Part shown: one piece after another, positions 1 to 8,849 of the stretch | Numbering within the stretch: the first letter of the stretch is position 1 | How the letters are laid out: each line of letters starts with the position of its first letter | Source: Armatimonadetes bacterium Uphvl-Ar2 | Lineage (GTDB): Bacteria > Armatimonadota > Fimbriimonadia > Fimbriimonadales > Fimbriimonadaceae | Length of the DNA stretch: 64,000 nucleotides | Assembly: GCA_002162095.1 (NCBI GenBank) | Contig: CP021424.1 | Location: forward strand, 1,612,001 to 1,676,000 | Reading direction: 5' to 3' | Made by a program: the position numbers and the translations under genes | Notes under the pieces: model-generated | Told to the model about the DNA's origin: nothing | Seen by the model: the letters and a program-made list of their open reading frames with translations, nothing else | Databases searched by the model: none

Positions 1-2
1 CG

Positions 3-1481
3 GCCCACGGCGGGCAAGTGCAGGTCAGTTCGGGCGACGTGGGCCCGCGCGGCACCACCGTCTCGATGGAGGACTTGTTCTTTAACGTCCCGGCGCGGCT
101 CAAGTTCCTGCGGACCGACGCCACCGAGCTCTCCGCCATCGTCGATGCTGTCTCCCGCCACGCCATCGCTCGCCCCGATGTGGCCTTTACTTTGCGGCAC
201 GCGGCCGGTGGCCCCGCCCACGAGGCTCTGCGCACCAGTGGATCGGGCGATTTTGCCACCACATTGCAAGAGGTCTGGGGGCGAGACCTCACCGCCGCGC
301 TGTTGCTAGTGGATCACTACCAAGACGGCGTGCGCCTGACCGGGATGGTCAGCCCGCCCCACGTCAGCCGGGCTACTCGCACCCACCAGTGGCTGTGGGT
401 CAACGGCCGCCCGGTGCGCAGCAAGACTCTGATGGCCGCGATTGACCAAGCCTTCCGGGCGTGGACCCCCGAGCGCCGCTACCCCCTGGCCGCGCTGATG
501 ATCTGGACGGACCCGGCGGGGGTGGACGTCAATGTCTCGCCCACCAAGAGTGAGGTCAAGTTCCGGGATGAAAGCACCGTCTTCCGGGCAATGGTCTCGG
601 CGATCAAGCGGGCGGTCGCGGCCAGCGGGATGGTGCCGGGCGCCGAGGCCGTGCACCTGGCCAATGAGGCGGCGCGGGATGCCCGGGGCGATTCGCCGGC
701 GGGGAGCCCGCCCGAGATGCCGTGGGGGCCGGGGGCGTTTGGCATGTCCCAGCGGGCGCAGGCTCCGCTGGGCGGTGAAGAGAGCACGGCTTGGCTAGGG
801 GCAGGCACTTTGTTTGCGCGCCCCTTTGCGGGGGGCTCGAACGGCCTGGCGGACGGGGTTTCGCTGGGCGCGGCGGGGGGCGTCACCGGGGTCCTTCCCG
901 ATCTGCTCCACGAGTTTCGTCTCATTGGTCAGTGGGCGGCCACGTTTATCCTCGGCGATTCCCCGCACGGGCTGATCGTGATCGACCAGCACGTGGCGCA
1001 CGAGCGCATCCTTTACGAGCGCCTGTGGGCCGAGCGCGCCCGCGACGGCGTGCCCGTGCAGCCCCTTCTTTCGCCAGAGACCTTACATTTGAGCCGCGCT
1101 TCGGCGCTCATCGCCCAGCAAAACCTCGCCGAGCTGGCCCGGGCGGGCTTTGATGTGGAGCCGTTTGGGCCGGAGTCGTTCCTGGTGCGCGGGGTGCCCG
1201 CGATTTGGCGCGGCCGCTCGCCGTTGTCTGTTTTGCGGGATGTCCTGGATGAACTCGCCGAGGGCCGGGCTGCCGGGTGTCTCGGCACCGGCACCGCCGA
1301 CGTCTTTGCCATGGCCGCTTGCAAGATGGCCGTCAAGGCGGGCGATCCGCTCGCCGAGGCCGAGATGAAGAAGCTGGTGGAGGACCTCGCCACGTTGGAT
1401 AACCCCTTCTTCTGTCCGCATGGTCGTCCCATCACGATTCTCATCCCTACGTCCGACATCGCCCGGCGATTCAAGCGGTAA
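3..1481 (+). CDS. mutL: DNA mismatch repair protein MutL (5'-truncated by window edge)
   Basis: MutL couples mismatch recognition by MutS to strand incision. The open frame enters from the window edge, so the N-terminal ATP-binding motifs are missing. Visible are the end of the ATPase domain (GTTV, then LFFNVPARLKFL), the transducer domain (WVNGRPV and VDVNVSPTKSEVKF, where Ser stands in the usual His position of DVNVHP), a Gly/Pro-rich linker at about residues 220-295, and the C-terminal dimerisation/endonuclease domain. The latter has DQHVAHERILYE, fitting the DQHA(X)2E(X)4E metal motif, plus ACKMAVKAG and CPHGRPI. The protein should therefore be a nicking-type MutL as in organisms without MutH. 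The ruvC start follows after two bases, suggesting one operon. Confidence 0.96.
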   Translation, partial: AHGGQVQVSSGDVGPRGTTVSMEDLFFNVPARLKFLRTDATELSAIVDAVSRHAIARPDVAFTLRHAAGGPAHEALRTSGSGDFATTLQEVWGRDLTAALLLVDHYQDGVRLTGMVSPPHVSRATRTHQWLWVNGRPVRSKTLMAAIDQAFRAWTPERRYPLAALMIWTDPAGVDVNVSPTKSEVKFRDESTVFRAMVSAIKRAVAASGMVPGAEAVHLANEAARDARGDSPAGSPPEMPWGPGAFGMSQRAQAPLGGEESTAWLGAGTLFARPFAGGSNGLADGVSLGAAGGVTGVLPDLLHEFRLIGQWAATFILGDSPHGLIVIDQHVAHERILYERLWAERARDGVPVQPLLSPETLHLSRASALIAQQNLAELARAGFDVEPFGPESFLVRGVPAIWRGRSPLSVLRDVLDELAEGRAAGCLGTGTADVFAMAACKMAVKAGDPLAEAEMKKLVEDLATLDNPFFCPHGRPITILIPTSDIARRFKR

Positions 1482-1483
1482 CC

Positions 1484-1969
1484 GTGCTGATTCTCGGCAT
1501 TGACCCGGGTTTGGAACGCATGGGCTACGGCCTCATCCGGCGTTCAGGGAGCCGCATCGAACCCGTGGCCTACGGTCTCTTCCACACGCCGCCCGGGCCG
1601 CTCGGTCCGCGTCTGGTCTCGCTGGCCGATCAAGCCCGCGAACTCATCGAGGCGCATCCCATCGATCGTCTGGTGACCGAGCGCCTGTTCTTCAATCGGA
1701 ACTCCACCACGGCGATGGACGTCGCGAAGGCCCTCGGGGCGGTGCTGTGCGAAGCCGCGCGCTCCGGCCTGGAAACGTACGAAATCACACCCCCCGAAGT
1801 CAAGAAAGCGGTGGTAGGGCAGGGCAACGCCGACAAGAAGCAGGTGGAGTTCATGGTCACCCGCCTGCTGGGCCTGGCGCAAGCCCCCAAGCCGGACGAC
1901 GTTTGCGACGCCCTCGCGGTGGCCATCGCCGGCGCGTGGATGATCCCGGATCGCCCCCTTCCTCGTTAG
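1484..1969 (+). CDS. ruvC: Holliday junction resolvase RuvC
   Basis: RuvC is the crossover junction endodeoxyribonuclease that resolves Holliday junctions together with RuvAB. The 161-residue product has the usual length. Catalytic acidic residues are visible: Asp7 in GIDPG, Glu66 in TERLFF, and Asp139 and Asp142 in PDDVCDALAVA. The GTG start lies two bases after the mutL stop codon, so translation is probably coupled. Its 3' end overlaps the convergent dprA gene by four bases. ruvA and ruvB are not in the window. Confidence 0.96.
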   Translation: MLILGIDPGLERMGYGLIRRSGSRIEPVAYGLFHTPPGPLGPRLVSLADQARELIEAHPIDRLVTERLFFNRNSTTAMDVAKALGAVLCEAARSGLETYEITPPEVKKAVVGQGNADKKQVEFMVTRLLGLAQAPKPDDVCDALAVAIAGAWMIPDRPLPR

Positions 1970-2889
1970 CTCGACTTCACCCACCGCACCGGGGCTTCGC
2001 GCACTCGCAGGGGGGCATCGCCGCCAGGGTCATCGGTGAGATCGAACAGCTGCGGGGTGCGCAGCGGCGCGGCGGCGGCGAGGCGCTGTTCAAGTTCGGC
2101 CAAGGTCGTCCACGGCGTGCCGCCCGCTTCCACCAACCCCTGCGTGCCCGGGCTCCCGTCTTGGTAGACCAGCGCCTGCAGGCCCCAGCGGCGCATCGCC
2201 CGCACCGTACCCGTCCAGGTGCCCCCCGCGCCGGACTGTGAGGCCAAGATGACACTCACTCCGCTCCAGGCGTGGATGAGTTCATTGCGCTGGTGCGCTA
2301 CCGCCACATCGAAGCCGGCCCCGGTGGGCAAGAGGCGCAGGCAGGTCGGGGTCTCGCGTCCCTCACCCCCGTGGGCCAGAATCTCGACGACCCGGGCTCC
2401 CGGCCCGGTGGAGCGTGCCCCCGCCGCGGCTTCCGCATCGGTGCCCCGGGCGCCGCCACTCACAATCATCCAGCCGTGGGCAGTTAGCCACGCCCCCACC
2501 TCGCGGGCCCAGGAGCGCTGAGCGTCGGTGAGGTCACGCGAGCCAACGACCCCCACGGCTCGGCCAGCGGAAACCACTCCGGTCAAAGAGAGGGCCGGAG
2601 GCGCGGATTTACCCAACAAAGTCAGCCAGCCCCGGGGGAATTCGGCGTGGGCGGCCGTCAGCACCTGCCCCTGGCTCACGGCATTCCAGCCCCACTCCAA
2701 GGCCGCCGGGGTGAGGGCCTCGGCAAGGGGCTGATAGCCCGCTTGCGCCAGGAGCTCGGCGGGAGTGCCCGGCCGGGCCATGAGTGCCGCCAGTTGCGGC
2801 CAATCCCGAGGCGACGCCAGCCGGAACGGGCTCTCCGGTGCGTACAGCGCGGCCAGCACCGAAGCCTCCCGCATCCGCAACGCATCCAT
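1966..2889 (-). CDS. dprA: DNA processing protein DprA/Smf family
   Basis: DprA loads RecA onto incoming single-stranded DNA during natural transformation. The 307-residue protein has an N-terminal helical region and a Rossmann-like Smf domain: GSR at residues 116-118, SGGARGTD at 144-151, then the QRNELI and SGAGGTW segments that match the RN(R/K)IIA and SGSLxTA regions of the family. The frame continues upstream to 3132, but that part lies antisense to the mannosidase gene and is not protein-like, so the ATG at 2889 giving MDALRM is chosen. Sequence identity in the ssDNA-binding loop is lower than in canonical DprA, so a close Smf paralogue is possible. It converges on ruvC with a 4-base overlap. 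Confidence 0.88.
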   Translation of the reverse strand: MDALRMREASVLAALYAPESPFRLASPRDWPQLAALMARPGTPAELLAQAGYQPLAEALTPAALEWGWNAVSQGQVLTAAHAEFPRGWLTLLGKSAPPALSLTGVVSAGRAVGVVGSRDLTDAQRSWAREVGAWLTAHGWMIVSGGARGTDAEAAAGARSTGPGARVVEILAHGGEGRETPTCLRLLPTGAGFDVAVAHQRNELIHAWSGVSVILASQSGAGGTWTGTVRAMRRWGLQALVYQDGSPGTQGLVEAGGTPWTTLAELEQRLAAAAPLRTPQLFDLTDDPGGDAPLRVREAPVRWVKSS

Positions 2890-2941
2890 GGTTCTAGGAT
2901 AGCCCGTAGCCCGGTCAGGCGGTGCTATGCTGGCAACCGGA

Positions 2942-5900
2942 ATGGACAAGTTCGAACCGAACCAGCTACGGCGCGCCAAACAGTTCTTGGATCGTGAACT
3001 CAAAGGACGGCTGGTGGTCAAACATGTCCCGGCCACCACCAAGTTCCTGGCGGGGTCATTCCCGAACGCCCGGGCCGCGCGGCGTGCCAAAGGCTGGCAC
3101 ACGATCGAATCGGGCTTCCGCTGGGGCCCCACCTATAGCGAAGGCTGGTATCAAGTTTCCGCCCGGGTGCCCGCCGATTGGGCCGGGATGCCGGTGGTGC
3201 TCGGTTACGAAAACCCAGACGCCGTGATCGAGAACCCCGGCGCGTACGGCGGAGTGGTGCCGCTGGAGTGCACGATTTGGCGAGACGAAGCCATTGTCGG
3301 GGCGCTGGACTGGGCGCACCTCACCCACCGTCTGCTCGATCGCGCGGAAGGCGACGAGAACCTCACCATCTTTGCCCAAACCTACGCACCCAACTTAGAA
3401 ACCACAGTCCACGGCAAGGAAAAGCCCCGTACGGAGCTCCCGGCCGAGTTTCGCGGATTCCACCTTATGGTGGTAGATGCCGAGCTTCTGCAACTCACGT
3501 ACGACGTGATGTTTGTGCTTTCGTTGGCCGAATCTCTGCCCGAAACCGACCCCCTCCGCGCCCACGCCGTGCGGGCGCTCAACGAGACCTGCAACACCTT
3601 TGACCCCGAGCGCCGCCGCACCATCAACCAGTGCCGCCGCCTCATCCGCGACCGCCTCGAAGCTCAAGTGGGCGAAGTCTCCCACACCATCACACCAGTC
3701 GGCCACGCCCACCTCGATACCGCGTGGCTGTGGCCGCTTAGCGTCACCCGCCTCAAGATGACGCACACCACCGCTCTGCAACTGGAGATGATGGAGCGGC
3801 ACCCCGAGTACGTGTTCGCACACTCCCAGGCCAGCCAGTACGAGTGGTTGGAACAGGATCATCCCGCGCTCTTCCAGAGAATCCGCCAAATGGTGAAAAA
3901 GGGCCAGTGGGAAGTGGTGGGCAGCATGTGGGTGGAAGCCGACTGCAACATGGCGGGCGGGGAAAGCCTGGTGCGGCAGTTCCTGTACGGGCGCCGATAT
4001 TTCCGGGAGAAGTTCGGGGTGGAGACCCACGACATGTGGCTCCCCGATGTGTTCGGCTACGCCGCCTGCCTGCCGCAGATTCTGGAAGGATTTGGGATCA
4101 AGTACTTCCTCACCCAAAAGCTGAGCTGGAACCAGCAAAACAAGATCCCGCACAACACGTTTTGGTGGCAAGGGATTGACGGCACCAAGGTGTGGACGCA
4201 CTTCCCGCCGGCGGACACCTACGTCGCGGACGCCTTCCCCAAGGTGATTTTGCAGAGCGTGCGGCAGCACCGCGACCACGCCCGCAGCGATCGCTCGCTT
4301 CTGCTCTTCGGGTGGGGAGACGGCGGGGGCGGCCCGACCGAAACCCATCTCAACATGCTTCACCGCGCCCGCCGGATGCCCGGTCTGCCCGCCGTGGAGG
4401 CCAAGCGCCGCGCCGTGGATTTCTTCGCCGCCGCCTATGAGGAAAGCCAAGACTTGCGCACATGGGTGGGTGAGCTGTACCTAGAACTGCACCGGGGCAC
4501 CTACACCAGCCAGGCCGCGAACAAGCGGGCGAACCGCGAGTGCGAGTTCCTCTTGCGTGACGCGGAACTCCTCAGCGCCATGGCCCCGGGGCCGTACCCT
4601 GCCGAGGCCCTGGAGCGGCTATGGAAGCTCGTGCTCCTCAACCAGTTCCACGACATTATCCCGGGCAGCAGTGTCCGCGAGGTGTATGAGGACAGCGACC
4701 AGGATTACGCCCGGGTGCGGGAAGGAGCGGAGGCCATCATCGCGGAGAAAATCACCGCCCTGGCCCGTGACTTTGAAACGCAATCCGGCGAGGATCCGGT
4801 GGCGATTTTCCACTTTGCCCATGTGACCAGCGAAGCCAGCTTGCCGTGGCCCGCCGACCGGGAAACTCCCGGGGCCTTGGTGACATCCGACGAAGTCCTA
4901 CCCGTGCAGTTGGTGGAAGCTTTTGACGAGCGCAAGCTGATCTTTGCGACCCCGGAAAGCAGCCAGGAGGGTGTCACGCTCGGTACGTTCCGGGCGGAAG
5001 AGGGCGCGCCCAACCTCCACCTGCGCCACTCGGCGCGCCGGATCGAGAACGAACACTGGGCCGTCCGATTTGACGCCAACGGCCACATCACCAGCCTGCG
5101 GAGCCAGGACAACGAACCCCTCGAGTTCATTCGCCCCGGAGCCCTGGCCAACGTCTTCCAGCTTTTCGATGACAATCCGTTGTTTTGGAGCGCGTGGGAC
5201 GTCGATGCGTTTGCCTTCGAGACGGGCCGCGATCTCTTGCGGGCCGATTCGGTGGAGATTGTTGAGCGAGGTCCCGTGCGCGTCGCGTACGAAACGGTGC
5301 GCTCGTTTGGGAACAGCCGCATTCGCCAGCGGATCAGCCTCGGCCCCACCCCGGGCGTGCGGTTCGATACCGAGATTGACTGGCACGAGGAGAACAAGAT
5401 GCTCAAGGTGGCGTTCCCGCTTAACGTCCACACCGACCACGCCAAGTGCGAGATCCAGTTCGGGCACGTCTCTCGCCCCACCCACCGCAACACCAGCTGG
5501 GACGAGGCGAAGTTCGAGGTTTGCGCGCAAAAGTGGGTGGACCTCAGCGAAGCCGGACAAGGCGTAGCCCTCATCAACACCGGCAAGTACGGCCACGACG
5601 TGCTGGGTGACACGGTGCGCCTGAGCCTGCTTCGCGCCCCCAAAGCGCCGGACCCGGAGTGCGACATGGGCCGCCATCGCTTCACTTACGTCCTGCTCCC
5701 GCATTACGAGGGCCTGACGCAAAGCCCGGTGGTGGCCAGCAGCTACGCCGTGAATGCGCCCGTCCACGTGGTGCCCCTGGCGGCGCGCCGGGGAACTCGC
5801 ACCCGCACCGGGCGGCTGATCACCGTGGATGACCCGAACCTCGTGATCGAATCCGTCAAGCGCAGCGAGGATGGCAAGGCCCTCATCGTGCGCCTTTACG

Positions 5901-6076
5901 AGTGCCACGGGGCGCGGGGCCGGGCATTCCTCTCGCTTGGGCAGCCCATTCGGCATGCGTGCCTCGCCAACATGGAAGAGGTTCCGGGTGAGGCCTTGCC
6001 GTGCGACGAAGAGACCGTGACGCTGGATTATCGGCCCTTCGGGATTCTCACGGTGCGCTTGGAAACGGCTGGGTAA
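2942..6076 (+). CDS. Alpha-mannosidase, glycoside hydrolase family 38
   Basis: A 1044-residue retaining alpha-mannosidase that removes terminal alpha-linked mannose, probably cytoplasmic because no signal peptide is seen. Family marks are the metal site in VGHAHLDTAWLWPL, the WLPDVFGY segment that carries the nucleophile Asp, GGGGPTETH, and the HDIIPGSS motif of the linker to the C-terminal beta-sandwich domains. The length fits the long ManC/AMS1-like subgroup. An ATG at 2927 is in frame, but it lies inside a TATGCT box (2926-2931) that looks like the -10 element, so the ATG at 2942, ten bases downstream of that box, is preferred. There is no Shine-Dalgarno sequence. It is divergent from dprA. 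Confidence 0.95.
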   Translation: MDKFEPNQLRRAKQFLDRELKGRLVVKHVPATTKFLAGSFPNARAARRAKGWHTIESGFRWGPTYSEGWYQVSARVPADWAGMPVVLGYENPDAVIENPGAYGGVVPLECTIWRDEAIVGALDWAHLTHRLLDRAEGDENLTIFAQTYAPNLETTVHGKEKPRTELPAEFRGFHLMVVDAELLQLTYDVMFVLSLAESLPETDPLRAHAVRALNETCNTFDPERRRTINQCRRLIRDRLEAQVGEVSHTITPVGHAHLDTAWLWPLSVTRLKMTHTTALQLEMMERHPEYVFAHSQASQYEWLEQDHPALFQRIRQMVKKGQWEVVGSMWVEADCNMAGGESLVRQFLYGRRYFREKFGVETHDMWLPDVFGYAACLPQILEGFGIKYFLTQKLSWNQQNKIPHNTFWWQGIDGTKVWTHFPPADTYVADAFPKVILQSVRQHRDHARSDRSLLLFGWGDGGGGPTETHLNMLHRARRMPGLPAVEAKRRAVDFFAAAYEESQDLRTWVGELYLELHRGTYTSQAANKRANRECEFLLRDAELLSAMAPGPYPAEALERLWKLVLLNQFHDIIPGSSVREVYEDSDQDYARVREGAEAIIAEKITALARDFETQSGEDPVAIFHFAHVTSEASLPWPADRETPGALVTSDEVLPVQLVEAFDERKLIFATPESSQEGVTLGTFRAEEGAPNLHLRHSARRIENEHWAVRFDANGHITSLRSQDNEPLEFIRPGALANVFQLFDDNPLFWSAWDVDAFAFETGRDLLRADSVEIVERGPVRVAYETVRSFGNSRIRQRISLGPTPGVRFDTEIDWHEENKMLKVAFPLNVHTDHAKCEIQFGHVSRPTHRNTSWDEAKFEVCAQKWVDLSEAGQGVALINTGKYGHDVLGDTVRLSLLRAPKAPDPECDMGRHRFTYVLLPHYEGLTQSPVVASSYAVNAPVHVVPLAARRGTRTRTGRLITVDDPNLVIESVKRSEDGKALIVRLYECHGARGRAFLSLGQPIRHACLANMEEVPGEALPCDEETVTLDYRPFGILTVRLETAG

Positions 6077-6097
6077 CCTGCCCGCGTAGGTTTAATC

Positions 6098-6406
6098 ATG
6101 GGCGAAAACATGGAGAAGTACCGTCACATTGACGGCAGCGAGGCGATCTTTGAGTCCCCGTTCATTCGGATCGTGTTCCAACACGGCAACCCGGAAGACG
6201 TGGGCGTCAACGGATGCAAGGTCGAGGACGTGATCGACCTCCTGACCAATAAGCTCCTGGATTTCCAGGGCCGAGAACTCGCCTGCGAGGAGAACGCCAC
6301 CGCACTCTACCACTTGCAGATGGCGCGGGAAGCCTTGCTACTCCGCCGCCGCCGCCGCGAGATGCAGGGCAAGATCGGCAAGCGGGAAAAGCACGCCAGC
6401 GAGTAA
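6098..6406 (+). CDS. Small Acb2/Tad1-like domain protein (putative cyclic-nucleotide sponge homologue)
   Basis: A 102-residue protein. From memory of the family, the order FQxG...GVNG...EDVI...L..FQ (residues about 25-58), then ACEENATALYHL (62-73), an Arg-rich segment (RRRRRRE) and GKIGKREK matches Acb2-type proteins. In those, phage homologues read roughly FQ..FACRENAxAxxxLExAxxWLxxRxxxRxxRGVxGTH and bind cyclic di- and trinucleotides, blocking CBASS immunity. Here CRENA is CEENA and the GVxGT end is GKIGK, so the ligand may differ or be absent. It sits alone between a mannosidase gene and a terminator, with no phage genes nearby. A TAGGTT box ends five bases before the ATG, suggesting a leaderless mRNA. 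Function is inferred from family resemblance only. Confidence 0.6.
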   Translation: MGENMEKYRHIDGSEAIFESPFIRIVFQHGNPEDVGVNGCKVEDVIDLLTNKLLDFQGRELACEENATALYHLQMAREALLLRRRRREMQGKIGKREKHASE

Positions 6407-6427
6407 ATCACCGCGTCAGTCAACAAG

Positions 6428-6466
6428 AAACCCCGGTGGGCTCCAAGGAGTCTCCGGGGGTTTGAT
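6428..6466. terminator. Bidirectional rho-independent terminator
   Basis: The arms AAACCCCGG (6428-6436) and CCGGGGGTTT (6454-6463) form a GC-rich hairpin with A and T flanks on both strands. It lies between the convergent small gene ending at 6406 and hmgA ending at 6486 and can serve both. Confidence 0.8.
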
Positions 6467-6485
6467 TTTGTTCAAACCAGGCGAC

Positions 6486-7646
6486 TTAGCGCTTGATTTG
6501 CCAGCTCTTCCAGTAGTCGGCGTCCTCGATTTCGAGGGCCTGCGCGGTCAGGTAAAGCGGACGATAGGTGTCCATCATCACCGCTAGCTCTTCCGTCTTG
6601 GTGTGGCCCAGGGTGGCTTCCACCGCGCCCGGTTGCGGCCCGTGCGGGATGCCTAAGGGGTGCATGGTGATGCTGCCTTCTTCGATCCCCTTGCGGCTGC
6701 CGAACTTGTCGTTGCAGTAGTACAGCACTTCGTCCGAGTCCACGTTGCTGTGGGCGTAAGGCACCACGATCGCGTCCGGATGATAGTCCAGCATGCGCGG
6801 GCAGAACGAACACACGACAAACCCCTGCGCCTTAAAGGTCTGGTGGATCGGCGGTGGCATGTGGATCTTGCCGGTGATGGGTTGGAAGTCGTGAATGTGG
6901 AACGCCCACGGATACACATAGCCGTCCCAGCCCACCACGTCGAACGGGTGGTACGGGTAGTGGTAGCGCGTGCGGCGGCCGCGGGCGTGGACCAAAACCG
7001 TGAACTCGCCCTTGGTGTCGTGGGTTTTCAGCGTTTGCGGCGGGTGGATGTCGCGCTCGGTAAAGGGCGCGTGCTCCAGAAGTTGGCCGTATTGGTTGCG
7101 GTAGCGGCGCGGAATAGTGACTGGGCCGTGGCTTTCCATCACCACGATGCGGGCCGGGTAGGCATCCAGGCGCAGCCGCCAGATGGTGCCGCGCGGGATG
7201 ACGAGGTACGCGCCGGGGCGGAACTCCACGTCACCGTAAATGCTCTCCAGCACCCCACCCTGGTCGTGGACGAACAGGATTTCGTCGGCTTCCGTGTTCT
7301 TAAAGTACTCCTCCATCGGCTCGGCCGCGTGGACTTGGTGCCAGAAGCAATCCTGGTTGCCCATCAGCGGCACGCGGCCCGAAACGGCGTCGCCCCGGGC
7401 AGGCAAGCGGTTGGTCTTGAGGTGCCGGTGGTGCAGGGGCTCGTCCATCAGTAGCTTGGGCGCGTCGTAGGGCACATCCTCCCAGCCGCTCACCTCGGTG
7501 GGCTGGTTGATGTGATACAGCGTGCTCAGCATGTCGTCAAAGCCGTGGGTGCTCACCAATTGCTCGGTGTACAGCCCGCCATCGGGCCGCCTGAACTGAA
7601 TGTGCTTCTTTGCCGGCAGTTGGCCAAGTCGGTGATATCTCGGCAT
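6486..7646 (-). CDS. hmgA: Homogentisate 1,2-dioxygenase
   Basis: Opens the ring of homogentisate to maleylacetoacetate in tyrosine/phenylalanine breakdown, using Fe(II). The 386-residue protein has the cupin-type layout of the family. The N-terminal half contains a GNQDCFWHQVHA segment; the metal-site region includes HPFDVVGWDG, a YAHSNVDSDEVLYY segment and HPLGIPHGP near the C-terminus. No other gene of the homogentisate pathway is adjacent. It is transcribed divergently from the FlgM-like gene. CAGAAT lies nine bases before the ATG on this strand, and there is also a purine-rich GAGAGA stretch. Confidence 0.93.
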   Translation of the reverse strand: MPRYHRLGQLPAKKHIQFRRPDGGLYTEQLVSTHGFDDMLSTLYHINQPTEVSGWEDVPYDAPKLLMDEPLHHRHLKTNRLPARGDAVSGRVPLMGNQDCFWHQVHAAEPMEEYFKNTEADEILFVHDQGGVLESIYGDVEFRPGAYLVIPRGTIWRLRLDAYPARIVVMESHGPVTIPRRYRNQYGQLLEHAPFTERDIHPPQTLKTHDTKGEFTVLVHARGRRTRYHYPYHPFDVVGWDGYVYPWAFHIHDFQPITGKIHMPPPIHQTFKAQGFVVCSFCPRMLDYHPDAIVVPYAHSNVDSDEVLYYCNDKFGSRKGIEEGSITMHPLGIPHGPQPGAVEATLGHTKTEELAVMMDTYRPLYLTAQALEIEDADYWKSWQIKR

Positions 7647-7662
7647 GGTCTCTCTATTCTGC

Positions 7663-7668
7663 TATAAT
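7663..7668 (+). promoter_or_regulatory. -10 box of a leaderless transcript
   Basis: A consensus TATAAT is followed by six bases and then the GTG start codon at 7675. Transcription should begin at or next to the start codon, leaving no room for a ribosome binding site. Confidence 0.7.
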
Positions 7669-7674
7669 TGAGAC

Positions 7675-7935
7675 GTGATCGTTTCGAAAGAAGAGACCCG
7701 ACAAGCCTTGCGGCACCCCAATGTGGAGCGACCCAAGGGCCTGGACGATGCGGTCATCAAGCTGGTGGAAGCCGACACGATCAAGGAAGTGACGGCCCGC
7801 GTGAAGGAGCTACCGGACCGCGAAGAACTGGTCGCCCGCATCAAGGAGCAAGTGGACGCCGGTACCTACCACCACAGCGGGGAAGTCATTGCCGATGCGA
7901 TGGCCCGCCGCGCCCTGGCGGACCGGATTCGCTAA
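7675..7935 (+). CDS. FlgM-like anti-sigma factor
   Basis: An 86-residue protein whose C-terminal half (VARIKEQVDAGTYHHSGEVIADAM) matches the FlgM signature, in which the helix-loop-helix V..LK..I..G.Y.vd...IA..M holds sigma-28 (FliA) inactive. The N-terminal half is charged and lacks a clear domain. No flagellar genes and no fliA are in the window, although a YjfB-like motility gene occurs at 34.7 kb. The GTG start is set by the TATAAT box six bases upstream. The partner sigma factor is unknown; the assignment rests on the C-terminal motif. Confidence 0.75.
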   Translation: MIVSKEETRQALRHPNVERPKGLDDAVIKLVEADTIKEVTARVKELPDREELVARIKEQVDAGTYHHSGEVIADAMARRALADRIR

Positions 7936-7987
7936 GGTTCTCGCCCTCTGCCTCTTCCGCGGATCGCCGAGGGAAGGCGGTAATGTG

Positions 7988-8814
7988 ATGAGCATGATTC
8001 TCCGCGCGGGCCGCCCTGTATTCCTGCTCGCGTGCCTGCTGGCGGTACCTGCCCTTGCCCCGGCCGAATCCGTCGCCGAGCGGATGTTTCGCGAGATTTC
8101 CCGCAGTTACGGCGGAGATCAATCTGGCCATTTGGTCATGCGCTCCATGATTGCGAGCAAGCAGGTTGGGGATTTGCTTCGCTACGAATCCAAGCCCGGG
8201 CCGGGGCGTACCTTTCGCAACGACCCGCGCAGCGCCGTGGTGGAGTTCCAGTTTCAAAAGCAGGTCTCCCTCCTCACCCCCAGCCAGGTGAGCTTCCTCC
8301 GATTGGTGGACGAAACCGAGCGCGGCGAAGGCCAAGTGGAGCTCACCAAGCGTACGGTGGGGGCCGGGGAATCCGGGGACTCCTGGGAATCTTTGGGATT
8401 CAGGGGCAGTACACCGGCACCAAGGATTACAAGGTTTCGATTCAGTGGAAGCGTTCGCATTTGCGCTCCCTCGACCCTAGTCGCTTGGCGACCTTGGCCA
8501 AGTTTCTTGATGAGCCCCCGATCTCGGCGCCGATTCTCGAATCCGACTTCTTCCGGGGCAAAGGCAACTACTGGGTGGTGCGGGAGACGTTCCACATAAG
8601 CGGCCTGCAGATCGCGGTCGCGACGGTCGACGGTAGCACCCTGGAGGGCGGACTCTCCATCACTTCGGCGGGGCAGGCGACGTTCCAGCAGGGCCAAGCT
8701 GGCTCGGGGAGCTACGTACTAGCGTTCCCGGATTCGGCCGAGTTTCTGGTCTCCATCAAGAGCGAACAGAAGACCTTCGGCGACATCCGCAAGTGGCTCG
8801 GCGCCCCCGAATGA
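7988..8814 (+). CDS. Exported protein of unknown function, interrupted by a one-base frameshift
   Basis: Two overlapping frames together encode one protein of about 275 residues. The first frame begins at ATG 7988 with a signal peptide (LLACLLAVPALAPAES) and runs through PSQVSFLRLVDETERG; the second continues as GIFGIQGQYTGTKDY to FGDIRKWLGAPE at 8814. The total length is one base short of a multiple of three, so one base is missing. The most likely site is the G5 run at 8359-8363. I do not recognise the family. The second half looks beta-rich. It follows the FlgM-like gene and precedes the riboswitch, with no evidence that it belongs to either unit. Confidence 0.7.
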
Positions 8815-8849
8815 TTTCGTCCTAGCCCCGCAAAACATCCGGGTAATGT

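Noticed and set aside
2890-3132. N-terminal extension of dprA by 81 codons
   Set aside because: It lies antisense to the start of the mannosidase gene, lacks family similarity and would remove the promoter of both genes.
6098-6406. Prophage remnant as explanation for the Acb2-like gene
   Set aside because: No integrase, capsid, tail, lysis or repressor gene lies on either side and base composition matches the chromosome.
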